Shown: in pieces, positions 6,623-13,894 of the stretch
Layout: each line of letters starts with the position of its first letter
Position numbering within the stretch: position 1 is the stretch's first letter
Assembly: GCA_002292895.1 (NCBI GenBank)
Contig: DBCE01000228.1
Coordinates: 1-20,641, forward strand
Origin: Phycisphaerales bacterium UBA966
GTDB lineage: Bacteria; Planctomycetota; Phycisphaerae; Phycisphaerales; SM1A02
DNA: 20,641 bases
Reading direction: 5' to 3'
Notes under the pieces: model-generated
The model's database searches: none
Told to the model about the DNA's origin: nothing
The model's input: the letters and a program-made list of their open reading frames with translations, nothing else
Program-made: the position numbers and the translations under genes

Positions 6623-6971
6623 TGCACGGACCATGCTCCTTGACGCGATCGCGTCGGGCGAGCGCATCGAATTGTGGACGCGCACCATGTCGCGCGAGGC
6701 ATTCTTCGAAGATCGGCGAACCCAAGCGGCGGTCGAGCGCGAGTTCGAGATCATCGGCGAGGCACTGACGCGGCTGCGGCGGGAGTTCCCTGCGGTTGCG
6801 GCGGAAGTGCCGGAACTGCGCGAGGTGATCGACTTTCGGAACCTGCTGTCTCACGGCTATGACTCGGTCGATCTGCGTGTCGTCTGGAGCCTTGCGCAGC
6901 ACGAGCTGCCGACGCTCATGTTGGCGCTACGACGGATCGTCGCCGACACCCTCGATGGATTCGACGGTTAG
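6612..6971 (+). CDS. HEPN-domain RNase toxin, cassette 1
   Basis: The 119-residue all-helical HEPN protein (HepT-like, DUF86 type) has its catalytic motif at residues 76-83, RNLLSHGY. This matches RX4HXY with Arg76, His81 and the modifiable Tyr83. The strings FFEDRRTQAAVEREFEIIGEALTRL and VIDFRNLLSHGYD are typical of the family. HepT toxins are RNases acting as dimers, some on tRNA; the partner MNT protein blocks them. The ATG at 6612 lies inside the MNT gene, an 11-nt overlap implying translational coupling. The stop overlaps the stop of the convergent DCC gene by 4 nt. A degraded duplicate lies at 5116-5225. Confidence 0.93.
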   Translation: MQRDARTMLLDAIASGERIELWTRTMSREAFFEDRRTQAAVEREFEIIGEALTRLRREFPAVAAEVPELREVIDFRNLLSHGYDSVDLRVVWSLAQHELPTLMLALRRIVADTLDGFDG

Positions 6972-7381
6972 TCCAGAAACCTCTCCTGAAGTTCGGCCTT
7001 AGGCACCATGCACGCCTCCGCGCGCCCGAACCATCGGTATCGGTTGCGCGCCACGAAGCGGTACAGCGCGTCGCGAAGCCCGCGCGGCAGCACGCGGAAG
7101 ACGCCGAACATCGGCCACGGGAATGACATGCGGCGCGCGATGGCAAGTGCTGCATCGGAACGCTCGAGTGCTCGACCGCCCTCGATGACCACGATCGTGC
7201 TCGGCGTGTTGAAGGCGGGCAGTTCGTAACCCACCTTCGCGCACGCAGCGCGCGCCGCCTCGGACTGCAGCGCCGCGAACCGGCATCGCGCATGCGGATC
7301 GCGCGCGATCACAAACCGCACCATTCCGCTGCAGAGGTTGCAGACGCCGTCGAAGAGGATGATGATGGGCTGCGTGGCGAT
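6968..7381 (-). CDS. DCC-family (DUF393/YuxK-like) thiol-oxidoreductase-like protein
   Basis: The protein carries the family signature near its start, ILFDGVCNLCSGMVRFVIARD, where the CxxC pair is the putative redox centre. It continues with the family pattern FAALQSE, PSTIVVIEGGRALERSDAAL, FGVFRVLPRGLRDALYRFVARNRYRWFG. From IATQPIIILF to the end it has 137 residues, the normal size. The start is a problem: no ATG, GTG or TTG occurs in frame close to the domain. The nearest in-frame start is a GTG at 7474, which adds 31 residues, lies in a hairpin repeat, and in the duplicate copy is separated from the domain by a TGA. An ATC at 7381 with AAGGG about 8 nt upstream fits the family length and is used here. 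The gene is convergent with the HEPN gene. Its biological role is unclear in the family as a whole. Confidence 0.8.
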   Translation of the reverse strand: MATQPIIILFDGVCNLCSGMVRFVIARDPHARCRFAALQSEAARAACAKVGYELPAFNTPSTIVVIEGGRALERSDAALAIARRMSFPWPMFGVFRVLPRGLRDALYRFVARNRYRWFGRAEACMVPKAELQERFLD

Positions 7382-7463
7382 GGTCGGTGCCCTTGCGGCG
7401 GCAAGGGTACTCGTTGACTTAGTGGCAGCCTTCGTTCGTGCGAACGGTGATCCGTGGGTGATG

Positions 7464-7481
7464 CCTCTGCTCACGCGGAGG
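7464..7481 (+). repeat. Short CTCAC-loop hairpin, copy 4
   Basis: CCTCTGC-TCAC-GCGGAGG is a 7-bp stem with one T-G pair. It is the counterpart of 5550-5567 at the right end of duplicated segment B. Confidence 0.6.
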
Positions 7482-7562
7482 GATACGGTGTGGGTGGAAA
7501 GGCCGATGTCCATGCATGACCATTGCTTGCAACCGTCGTCGCGCCGATAGCGAGGCTGACCG

Positions 7563-7591
7563 TTCCGATGCGTAGCTTTGCGCGGTAGACT
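7563..7591 (+). promoter_or_regulatory. Possible promoter of MNT/HEPN cassette 2 (leaderless start)
   Basis: TAGACT (7586-7591) is a fair -10 box ending 6 nt before the ATG at 7598. A weak -35, TTCCGA (7563-7568), precedes it by 17 nt. No ribosome-binding site is visible before the ATG, so the transcript may begin at the start codon. The assignment rests on motif spacing only. Confidence 0.25.
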
Positions 7592-7597
7592 CTTTGT

Positions 7598-7903
7598 ATG
7601 GTCGGTCTCGTCTCCGAAAACCTCGACCGTATTCGAGCCGCATGCGAGCGGAGCGGCGTTTCCTTCCTTGAACTCGTGGGTTCGGCTGCGCGCGATGACT
7701 TCGACCCAAGCCGCAGCGACATCGATGTGCTTGTGGACTTTCCAGACCACGCGCCTGACCTCTTCGGCGCCTACATGGATCTTCGCGACGACCTCGCGGA
7801 GATCCTCGGCCGCCCCGTCGATGTGATCACCCTTCGCGGCGTCAGAAACCCATTGCTCCTCGAATCTCTTCGGCGTGACGCGGTTCGGCTCTATGCAGCG
7901 TGA
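7598..7903 (+). CDS. MNT-type nucleotidyltransferase antitoxin, cassette 2
   Basis: The 101-residue MNT protein has GS at residues 28-29 and DID at 41-43 (GSAARDDFDPSRSDIDVLVDF), followed by DLFGAYMDLRDDLAEILGRPVDVIT and ending in RRDAVRLYAA. It is clearly related to cassette 1 but well diverged, so it is an older paralogue rather than part of the recent duplication. The stop overlaps the HEPN gene by 11 nt, exactly as in cassette 1. The expected role is to neutralise its HEPN partner by adenylylation. Confidence 0.93.
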   Translation: MVGLVSENLDRIRAACERSGVSFLELVGSAARDDFDPSRSDIDVLVDFPDHAPDLFGAYMDLRDDLAEILGRPVDVITLRGVRNPLLLESLRRDAVRLYAA

Positions 7904-8225
7904 TCCCCAGACCATCCTTCAGGATGCGATCGCTGCCGCGGAGGACATCGTGTCGATGCTGGGAGAGATGACGGAGGAGCAGTTTGTTGAGGACCGCCGG
8001 ACGCAGCGCGCTATCGAGCGGTCGTTCGAGATCATCGGCGAGGCGCTCTTGCGGCTCGTCCGCGACTTCCCCGCTGTTGCGGAGCGAATCCCCGAGCACC
8101 GTCGTGTCATCGACTTCCGCAATGTGCTCGCGCATGGCTACGACATCGTGGATACACGGCTCGTCTACGGACTTGCGCGGACCCGGCTTCCCGCGCTCCT
8201 CGCGGCGCTGCGTGCGGCGCGTTGA
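7893..8225 (+). CDS. HEPN-domain RNase toxin, cassette 2
   Basis: The 110-residue HEPN protein carries RNVLAHGY at residues 76-83 (Arg76, His81, Tyr83), the RX4HXY motif at the same positions as in cassette 1. Other family strings are FVEDRRTQRAIERSFEIIGEALLRL and RVIDFRNVLAHGYD. It starts inside the MNT gene, so the pair is translationally coupled. It ends 1 nt before the hairpin of repeat element copy 2, which probably serves as its terminator. Confidence 0.93.
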   Translation: MQRDPQTILQDAIAAAEDIVSMLGEMTEEQFVEDRRTQRAIERSFEIIGEALLRLVRDFPAVAERIPEHRRVIDFRNVLAHGYDIVDTRLVYGLARTRLPALLAALRAAR

Positions 8226-8226
8226 T

Positions 8227-8294
8227 ACGCGTCCTCCACGAGGGCGCGTCGTTCGCTTTCGGCGCAGGGATTTCGAGGGGTGGGCTTCGGGCGG
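8227..8294 (+). repeat. Hairpin-plus-tail repeat element, copy 2 (terminator-like)
   Basis: ACGCGTCCT-CCACG-AGGGCGCGT (8227-8249) forms a strong stem followed by the T-containing CGTTCGCTTTC and then the conserved tail GGATTTCGAGGGGTGGGC. The hairpin is almost identical to copy 3 at 16092. It lies directly after the HEPN stop codon and just before the truncated end of the minus-strand HEPN stub, so it may mark the point where that gene was lost. Confidence 0.78.
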
Positions 8295-8298
8295 CCCG

Positions 8299-8397
8299 TC
8301 AGTGCGCGCGCGTCTGAAGGTCCCGGACCGGCGCGTCGATCTGCTTGGCGGTCGCAAGCGTATTAAGGAGATAGACGCGGACCTCACGCTGCTGCAT
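8299..8397 (-). pseudogene. Truncated HEPN gene stub, cassette 3
   Basis: A 32-codon reading frame starts with ATG at 8397, overlapping the stop of the MNT gene by 14 nt, the same coupling as in the two intact cassettes. Its start, MQQREVRVYLLNTLATAKQI, resembles the first helix of the HEPN proteins (MQRDxxTxLxDAIAxxExI). It then runs into TGA at 8299-8301, next to the repeat element tail. No RX4HXY region follows on this strand. It is read as the 5' remnant of a HEPN gene whose remainder has been replaced by cassette 2 and its repeat. Confidence 0.65.
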
Positions 8398-8701
8398 AGA
8401 ACGGCACCCGGTCGCGAAGGAAGGCTTCTCGCAGGATCGGATTCGTCACGGCGCTCAGCTCGATCAGATCGACTCGCCGGCCGATCACACGTTCCAGCGC
8501 ATCCGACAGCTCCACGAAATCCAGCGCGGAAACCTGCGCACCGGGCAGAAACTCCACCAGCAGATCGATGTCACTGGTGCTTGGATCGAAGTCGTCGCGG
8601 ACGGCCGAACCAGTGAGATCAAGCCGCGCGACCCCGGAGCCCGCGCACAGCTTGCTCACTTGTTCGATGATCGTGGGGCCGAGGTTCACCATGACGGGCA
8701 C
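8384..8701 (-). CDS. MNT-type nucleotidyltransferase antitoxin, cassette 3 (orphan)
   Basis: The 105-residue MNT protein starts with GTG at 8701, which has GAGG six nt upstream; the ATG at 8692 lacks such a site. The core is GS at 31-32 and DID at 44-46 (GSAVRDDFDPSTSDIDLLVEF), with VDLIELSAVTNPILREAF later. It faces cassette 2 on the opposite strand. Its HEPN partner is reduced to a stub, so it may now act as a solitary antitoxin able to counter related HEPN toxins, or it may be decaying; both are inference. It is divergent from the lipoprotein gene at 8800. Confidence 0.9.
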   Translation of the reverse strand: MPVMVNLGPTIIEQVSKLCAGSGVARLDLTGSAVRDDFDPSTSDIDLLVEFLPGAQVSALDFVELSDALERVIGRRVDLIELSAVTNPILREAFLRDRVPFYAAA

Positions 8702-8799
8702 AGGCTACCTCGGTTGTTGATTGCAAAGGCACCGGCGGTACGGTTGCACAGCAGTAAATGCGGTTCCCCACCCCTCTGCCCCCGATCTCACATAGGTGT

Positions 8800-9804
8800 A
8801 TGGTGCTCCCCATGCACTTTCCGGCAGTCTTCTTCACGCTGCTCACGGCTTTCGTGGTGCCGCTCGCCGGCTGCACACCGTTCCACACTCGAAATCCAGT
8901 GACCGTCGAAGTGATCGATGGCCTCACGGGACGACCCGTCGCTGGTGCAAACATCGCTCAGTCCGTGCAGACCGGCAAGTTCGGAAGACAGCTCCACGCC
9001 GAAGCAACCGCGGCTGACGACGGCATGGCGACCATCAACACCTTCGGCGGAGCGAGTCCCTCGTATTGGACCGTCAATGGGGCCGGGCCGACCTACTTGG
9101 GCGTGGGGTATTCACAGATTCCACCGGATTTCACGCGCATCACGGAACGCAGCGGCGCCGTGCGGTACATCGCGCCATCGTGGCCCTCCATGTATCTGCG
9201 CATCAAGCTGCCGGAGGGGTACCGCGGCTTGGTGGTCGAGTGGCCTGCCGAATTCGATGTTCCTCGCTCGAGCGGTTGGATGCCGCCGATGTCCGTAGCG
9301 CCCGGCCAGCAGCGCCGCGCCGTTGCAGCTGCCAACGAGCACGGCGTCGTGGCTCCTCCCACGTCGATCGGCGGCATCGCAGGGTTCCAATTCGTCCCGG
9401 AGCGCTGGCTCATGGTCGGCGCCACTCCGATCAATCGCATCAATGACGTCGGTCCCTTCACCATCCTGAGGCCCCCAACGGCGGAGGAATCGGCCACGGT
9501 GCGCGTGTGGGAGATCGGCTACGAGGAGCCGTTTTCGTTCTGGACGAGCAAGCCGCAGGGAACCTCGGCAAGGGTACTGGAGCCACTGGTGTGGTTCTTC
9601 GGATCGGAGCACGACCTTCGCGAGTGGGTACAGCGGAACTCGATCGTCCCGATGCGCCCCGACGCGGCATGGACGAAGGTGGACATCTTGCTCCAGTCCC
9701 GCGTCTTCACCAAGAAGAGCCTCTTCGCTGTGATCACCAAGCCCACGGAGCCGACGGCACCACCGCAGTGGGACGAGGTCGCAGAGTGGTCACGGAAGCG
9801 ATAG
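8800..9804 (+). CDS. Predicted lipoprotein with a carboxypeptidase-regulatory-like beta domain
   Basis: The product has 334 residues. The signal sequence ends in a lipobox (FVVPLAGC, Cys at about residue 25), so it is probably anchored in a membrane by lipidation. Right after it, VTVEVIDGLTGRPVAGANI, then AEATAADDGMATI, has the look of a carboxypeptidase-regulatory-like or transthyretin-like beta sandwich. The remaining 250 residues contain FEVP-type beta-rich sequence without a recognised family. The ATGs at 8800 and 8812 are both possible starts; AGGTG lies at 8794-8798, too close for the first and slightly far for the second. It is followed after 23 nt by the truncated AroE-like gene. The biological role is unknown. 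Confidence 0.8.
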   Translation: MVLPMHFPAVFFTLLTAFVVPLAGCTPFHTRNPVTVEVIDGLTGRPVAGANIAQSVQTGKFGRQLHAEATAADDGMATINTFGGASPSYWTVNGAGPTYLGVGYSQIPPDFTRITERSGAVRYIAPSWPSMYLRIKLPEGYRGLVVEWPAEFDVPRSSGWMPPMSVAPGQQRRAVAAANEHGVVAPPTSIGGIAGFQFVPERWLMVGATPINRINDVGPFTILRPPTAEESATVRVWEIGYEEPFSFWTSKPQGTSARVLEPLVWFFGSEHDLREWVQRNSIVPMRPDAAWTKVDILLQSRVFTKKSLFAVITKPTEPTAPPQWDEVAEWSRKR

Positions 9805-9827
9805 CTGGTCGACTACGAAATCTAACT

Positions 9828-10388
9828 ATGAACTCGATCGCCCCACAGAAGCAGATGACCGGCATGCTCGGCCACCCGGTTGCCGAGAACCCGATCGACC
9901 GGATGTTTGATGCGGTGTACGCGCACCATGGCCTGCACTGGCAGTTCTGGAAGAACGACATCGCCAACGAGCGCGACCTCGCACTCGCGGTCGCCGCGCT
10001 GCGGCCGCTCGGGTACCGCGGCATGTGCATCACGGTGCCGTGGAAGGTGGCGGTGATGCCGCTCCTCGACGAAGTTTCCCCCTTTGAGTCGAAGCTCGCT
10101 ACCTGGCTGCAGGGGCGGATGGTTTGGATGCCGCCGCCTGCTCCACCGCCAACAACGGCAGTCTCAACTTCCGAACGATGCCACCAGACCTTGATGGTTC
10201 CAGGTGATCACTCGCCAGGTGGAGGCGGTTCGCGGCTCGGCGCCGTTCAGTTCTGCATACCAAATCTTGCCGGGGGAGAGCTGGCCGTTGGAGGCGGCTA
10301 TCCCACTGGGCCATCAGCACTTGTAACCAATGCGTCGTCTAAACGCACACCGGGTGTCATGGCCAAGAACGACTTGGAAAGATCGTGA
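9828..10388 (+). pseudogene. Truncated shikimate-dehydrogenase (AroE)-like gene
   Basis: The first 85 or so codons (9828 to about 10083) read as the N-terminal substrate-binding domain of AroE-type dehydrogenases: GMLGHPVAENPIDRMFDAVYAHHGL, then LGYRGMCITVPWKVAVMPLLDEVSP. The Lys in TVPWK (residue 73) corresponds to the catalytic lysine of the family. After LLDEVSP the family should continue with the GAVNT and NTDG segments and a Rossmann domain, but the frame enters Pro/Gly/Ser-rich sequence with no similarity and stops at 10388. The full family length is about 270 residues. The gene therefore seems cut at about 10085, with unrelated DNA joined on. The NPI in place of the usual SLSP also suggests a divergent, perhaps non-shikimate, member. 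Confidence 0.7.
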
Positions 10389-10546
10389 CCGCAATAAATA
10401 AATCTCCGCGAAAATTTGCGATACGGTGAATTGAAGCGTCCACTCCCGGCGTACACCGGCGCAAAGCAGTCACAGTTTCGCCGTGACGAACACGCAGTTG
10501 GTGCGGAATGAGAACGATTGGACTCAATAGAAAGCCGGAGGCAAAC
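10389..10546 (+). other. Leader region of the PAD operon
   Basis: This stretch is locally A/T-richer than its surroundings (AATAAATAAATC near 10394, AAAATTTGCGATA near 10410), as expected of a promoter region, but I cannot identify boxes with confidence. A good ribosome-binding site, GGAGG at 10537-10541, precedes the ATG at 10547 by 5 nt. Confidence 0.4.
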
Positions 10547-13500
10547 ATGAGCGCAATTCGGATCGGGCTCTGCATGACCGCAGGATTGTTCGTCATGGGA
10601 TTGTCGGTGTGCCCCGCACGGGGGGAGTCGCTGGTTCGGAAGACTTTGACAGGGTCAGCCATCGAGCGCGAGACGGGCGGCCAAGAGGACTGGAGCGCCG
10701 GAGTCTTGCGGCAGGAGCCTCACGCGGATTCGTATACCGGCCGTGTCGATCTGGTCCGCATGCCCGCCGACAATCCCATCATGTGCGTGAGAGGATCTGT
10801 GAAGGGCGCTGCTTTCGGCGCTGCAGTCCACGTCGGTGACGTCAATGGCGATGTGTGGGCAGACTTGGTTGTCGGCGCACCGCTTGAGGACAATGGGAGG
10901 GTGTATGTCTTTCTAGGTCCTTTGCCCAACGGGATGAAGGAACTGACAACAGCAGATGCCGACTGGTCCGTAGACATGGACGATCCATCCTTGTCAGGCT
11001 TTGGTGCAGCGCTGACAATGATCCCAGACATCGATGGCGACGGCTTGTCCGAATTGGTGGTGCGGTGCGACACGGACGATCCATCCGCACATGGCGAATC
11101 CCAAGATGTGGTGCTCTCGAGCAAGTCGCGCAATTCGATTGCGGTCGTGCAGTTTGACCACCAGATCGGTTCATGGGATGACGAGCAGCTCCGAATGTCA
11201 GCGGTTGGGTCGCTGTATCGAAGGTTCGTGGATTCACCGGTAGTGACGGGCGCTTCGCGGCAAAAGGGAGGTTCGCCAGGCGCAGCATTCCTTCTCCAAG
11301 GAAGTTGCGACTGCATTGGCGACTTCAATGACGACGGCGAAGTCAATGGAGCAGACCTGGGTGCGCTTGTCGGCAAATGGGGTACATGTCCCGGCTGTCC
11401 CGAGGATTTGAATGGCAGCGGGAACGTCGACGGGGCGGACTTGGGAGCGCTGTTCGGATATTGGGGGCCGTGCGACTCAGACGGCGATGGCGTGCCCGAT
11501 TCGTGGGAATCGAGTCATGGTTCGAACCCATGCGATCCGGAAGACGGAATCGGGGACTGGGACGGCGATGGACTTCTCGACGCCGACGAGTTCGCGTATG
11601 GCTCCGATCCCGAGGACAGCGACTCCGACGACGACGGTACGCCGGACGGCGGAGAGGTGTTGGGCGGTAGCGACCCAACCGACGATTCTGACGGAGGAGA
11701 GGGACCGAACTCCGAGAATGTCCTGTATGTGATGCTCACCTTCGGCGATCACTCCTGCCACAACTCGGATACTTGGGCCATGCAGTTTGGCGCCGTCACT
11801 TACAGCTTTTCCGACGCGCTCGCAGACCCGTGCCTGGAATCCGAACACGACTCGAACAATGTGTGCAGCGATCCTTGGTCGTGCCCGTTGAATGCTCCCC
11901 GCGAGAAGGGCCCCATCGCCATCGAGCGCGGAAAGAGCTACCCGATAGGCATGGTGTGGCTCGCGACCGCATACGACGAACCGTACGCCCCCGACTACGA
12001 CTGGACTTGCTTCGTAGAGTTATGTGACGAGTCCGGCGGGAACCGCACTGCGCTCGTGTATCGCAACACACTCGGCGACCAGAATCCCAGCAACGACCTT
12101 TGGGATCCCGTCGCGCCTGTCGAAGGGGTCTTCCTCGAGGTCTCAGCGGCCGCGAGCGGGCGCGTGATCGGAGAGATACTTACGAATCCAAACAGCAATC
12201 CAACGGGCGTGCGAGTGGCAACGCTGCACTCGGTGAATGTGAACTTGCTCATGGACTCGAATCGCAATGCGACCATCGACACGGATGGCAGTGACGAAAC
12301 AGGCGAGGACCAATGGACTTACGGCGCCACCGGTCACGGCGCAATCATCCTTTGCAACAACGACGACGATGACCCAAGCACTCCGCCACGCGACCCCGAT
12401 TGCGATGACAGCGTAGTAAACGGGGCGCCAGACATCGACGATTTGGCGATCATGAAGTTAGGACGACTGGGAGCGGCGCTTCCCGCCGGGCACAAGGTGT
12501 TTCTCAAGGTCGCCACGGGCGGCGAGCATGTGCGCGTCTTCAACTCTCGCACGACGTCTGCAACCGCGGTGATTGAGCCCGCGACTTCGAATCACGAGTA
12601 TGAGATTCCAATAGGCACGATCTCGGGATCCACCGACTTAGAGTACGGGATTGAAGCGATCCACTACGCAGGCTGGCCGATTGCGAGTTGGGACGGATTG
12701 GCAACGATCCAGCTAAGTTGGCGGGATGCAGCGGGCGCGGTGCAACACGAGGACGTCGTCCAGGTTCGCGTCGCACCATGGCTCATGCCGTCGCCCAAAG
12801 ACCCAGTCACACACGTCTATGTTGCCGATACCGTGGGTGCGCGCACACACGGTGGACCGGCGGGCAACGTCGCAGACTTTCCAACGCGGTTGGCAGCGGC
12901 GCTGTCGGGCACCGGGATCGCGGCCACTGTCGTCGCAAGCGACGATCGTTGGTTGCAAGATCAACTTGAGCTGGGCTTTCACAGTAGTCCTGGGCGTTGG
13001 AACGCCGTAGTGCTGAACTCGCCGAGAAAGCATTCGACGCCCAACCCCATTCGCACGTACGCCGAAGAAGCGTTGCTCGACAGTGGCACGGGAATCTACG
13101 CAAGCTCCCTGACAACGCCAGCGTGGCAATCCGCAAGCACATTTGACAGCTTTGGAAATCTGGAGTGCTTGCCTCCGTCGACAGCCCATCCAGTGGGCAA
13201 TGTGATACATGGCTCGGGAATGATTGCCGCACTGGACACCTTCCTCGACTCGCAGCAGGTGCAAAACGCCGTGAATGGAGAATTGGGGACTTCGTGGTTG
13301 ATTGTTGGGCACATAGATGAATTCATGAGCGTCTACATTGACGGAAGCGGGACTGTAAAGGTGCTGGTTGCAAGTCCCCAGCTTGGAGCAAGCCTGTTGA
13401 GCGCCAATCCAAATTTCGTGTTCAATCAAGGCCAACTCTCTGGGGGCGAGTCTGAGACTTCGACGGCGTTCAATTTGCTGACCTTGTCCAACAGGCAGCA

Positions 13501-13879
13501 GTTCAATTTTGATATTCAGACAGAAATCAATCTTCGGAAGTCAGCTCTGCAGGTGCTGGGGATTACAACCTTCGTGGACATTCCCGCGTTCTTTACAGGT
13601 TCACCTGCGAACACCGTCACAGGACTCCAGTTTGGCACGGACGATGCGGTCGCGGCCCTGCCGGGCATGGCCAACATGCTGAATGTGAACGGCACCCTCA
13701 TCGTTCCCGACCCAGTGTTCCAGCCATTTAGGACTTCGTTCCAGAGCGCGGTAGGCATCACTCCAAAGTGGATTGACTGCCTCGAGTACCACTGGAATCA
13801 GGGTGAGGTTCACTGTGGGACAAATGTGCGCCGCACGCCAAGTCTAGCGATCCGAGAGTGGTGGAAAGTCACACCCTAA
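10547..13879 (+). CDS. Secreted multidomain peptidylarginine deiminase (PAD)
   Basis: The protein has 1110 residues and starts at an ATG with GGAGG five nt upstream. In order: a signal peptide (1-27, ending ARG-E); two FG-GAP-like repeats (about 89-115, GAAFGAAVHVGDVNGDVWADLVVG; about 150-172); a pair of dockerin-like calcium loops (about 255-313, both with GADLG); Asp-rich thrombospondin-3-like repeats (about 315-385); a region of unclear fold; a PAD middle-like domain (about 560-745, with GHGAIILCNNDDDD and ending APWLM); and a PAD C-terminal catalytic domain (about 745-1110). Catalytic residues are in place: Asp805 in RWLQDQLE, His922 and Asp924 in VGHIDEF, Cys1090 in GEVHCGTNVRR. DSFGNLE and the final WW-x-x-xP also match animal PADs. 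The expected reaction is Ca-dependent conversion of protein arginine to citrulline, outside the cytoplasm. It is the first gene of a four-gene run. Confidence 0.93.
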   Translation: MSAIRIGLCMTAGLFVMGLSVCPARGESLVRKTLTGSAIERETGGQEDWSAGVLRQEPHADSYTGRVDLVRMPADNPIMCVRGSVKGAAFGAAVHVGDVNGDVWADLVVGAPLEDNGRVYVFLGPLPNGMKELTTADADWSVDMDDPSLSGFGAALTMIPDIDGDGLSELVVRCDTDDPSAHGESQDVVLSSKSRNSIAVVQFDHQIGSWDDEQLRMSAVGSLYRRFVDSPVVTGASRQKGGSPGAAFLLQGSCDCIGDFNDDGEVNGADLGALVGKWGTCPGCPEDLNGSGNVDGADLGALFGYWGPCDSDGDGVPDSWESSHGSNPCDPEDGIGDWDGDGLLDADEFAYGSDPEDSDSDDDGTPDGGEVLGGSDPTDDSDGGEGPNSENVLYVMLTFGDHSCHNSDTWAMQFGAVTYSFSDALADPCLESEHDSNNVCSDPWSCPLNAPREKGPIAIERGKSYPIGMVWLATAYDEPYAPDYDWTCFVELCDESGGNRTALVYRNTLGDQNPSNDLWDPVAPVEGVFLEVSAAASGRVIGEILTNPNSNPTGVRVATLHSVNVNLLMDSNRNATIDTDGSDETGEDQWTYGATGHGAIILCNNDDDDPSTPPRDPDCDDSVVNGAPDIDDLAIMKLGRLGAALPAGHKVFLKVATGGEHVRVFNSRTTSATAVIEPATSNHEYEIPIGTISGSTDLEYGIEAIHYAGWPIASWDGLATIQLSWRDAAGAVQHEDVVQVRVAPWLMPSPKDPVTHVYVADTVGARTHGGPAGNVADFPTRLAAALSGTGIAATVVASDDRWLQDQLELGFHSSPGRWNAVVLNSPRKHSTPNPIRTYAEEALLDSGTGIYASSLTTPAWQSASTFDSFGNLECLPPSTAHPVGNVIHGSGMIAALDTFLDSQQVQNAVNGELGTSWLIVGHIDEFMSVYIDGSGTVKVLVASPQLGASLLSANPNFVFNQGQLSGGESETSTAFNLLTLSNRQQFNFDIQTEINLRKSALQVLGITTFVDIPAFFTGSPANTVTGLQFGTDDAVAALPGMANMLNVNGTLIVPDPVFQPFRTSFQSAVGITPKWIDCLEYHWNQGEVHCGTNVRRTPSLAIREWWKVTP

Positions 13880-13894
13880 AGAGAGGTAAACAAC

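Larger units (their letters stand above)
6600..7489 (+). repeat. Segmental duplication, full-length copy B
   Basis: This 890-bp segment holds the end of MNT gene 1, the whole HEPN gene, the DCC-family gene on the opposite strand and its upstream region. Copy A at 5104-5575 is the same segment minus two blocks. B is the less altered copy because both genes in it are intact. Confidence 0.9.

Noticed and set aside
11500..11545. Possible tRNA T-arm, CATGGTTCGAACCCATG
   Set aside because: It lies inside the PAD gene, no acceptor, D or anticodon arms can be built around it, and the codons read as part of the thrombospondin-like region.
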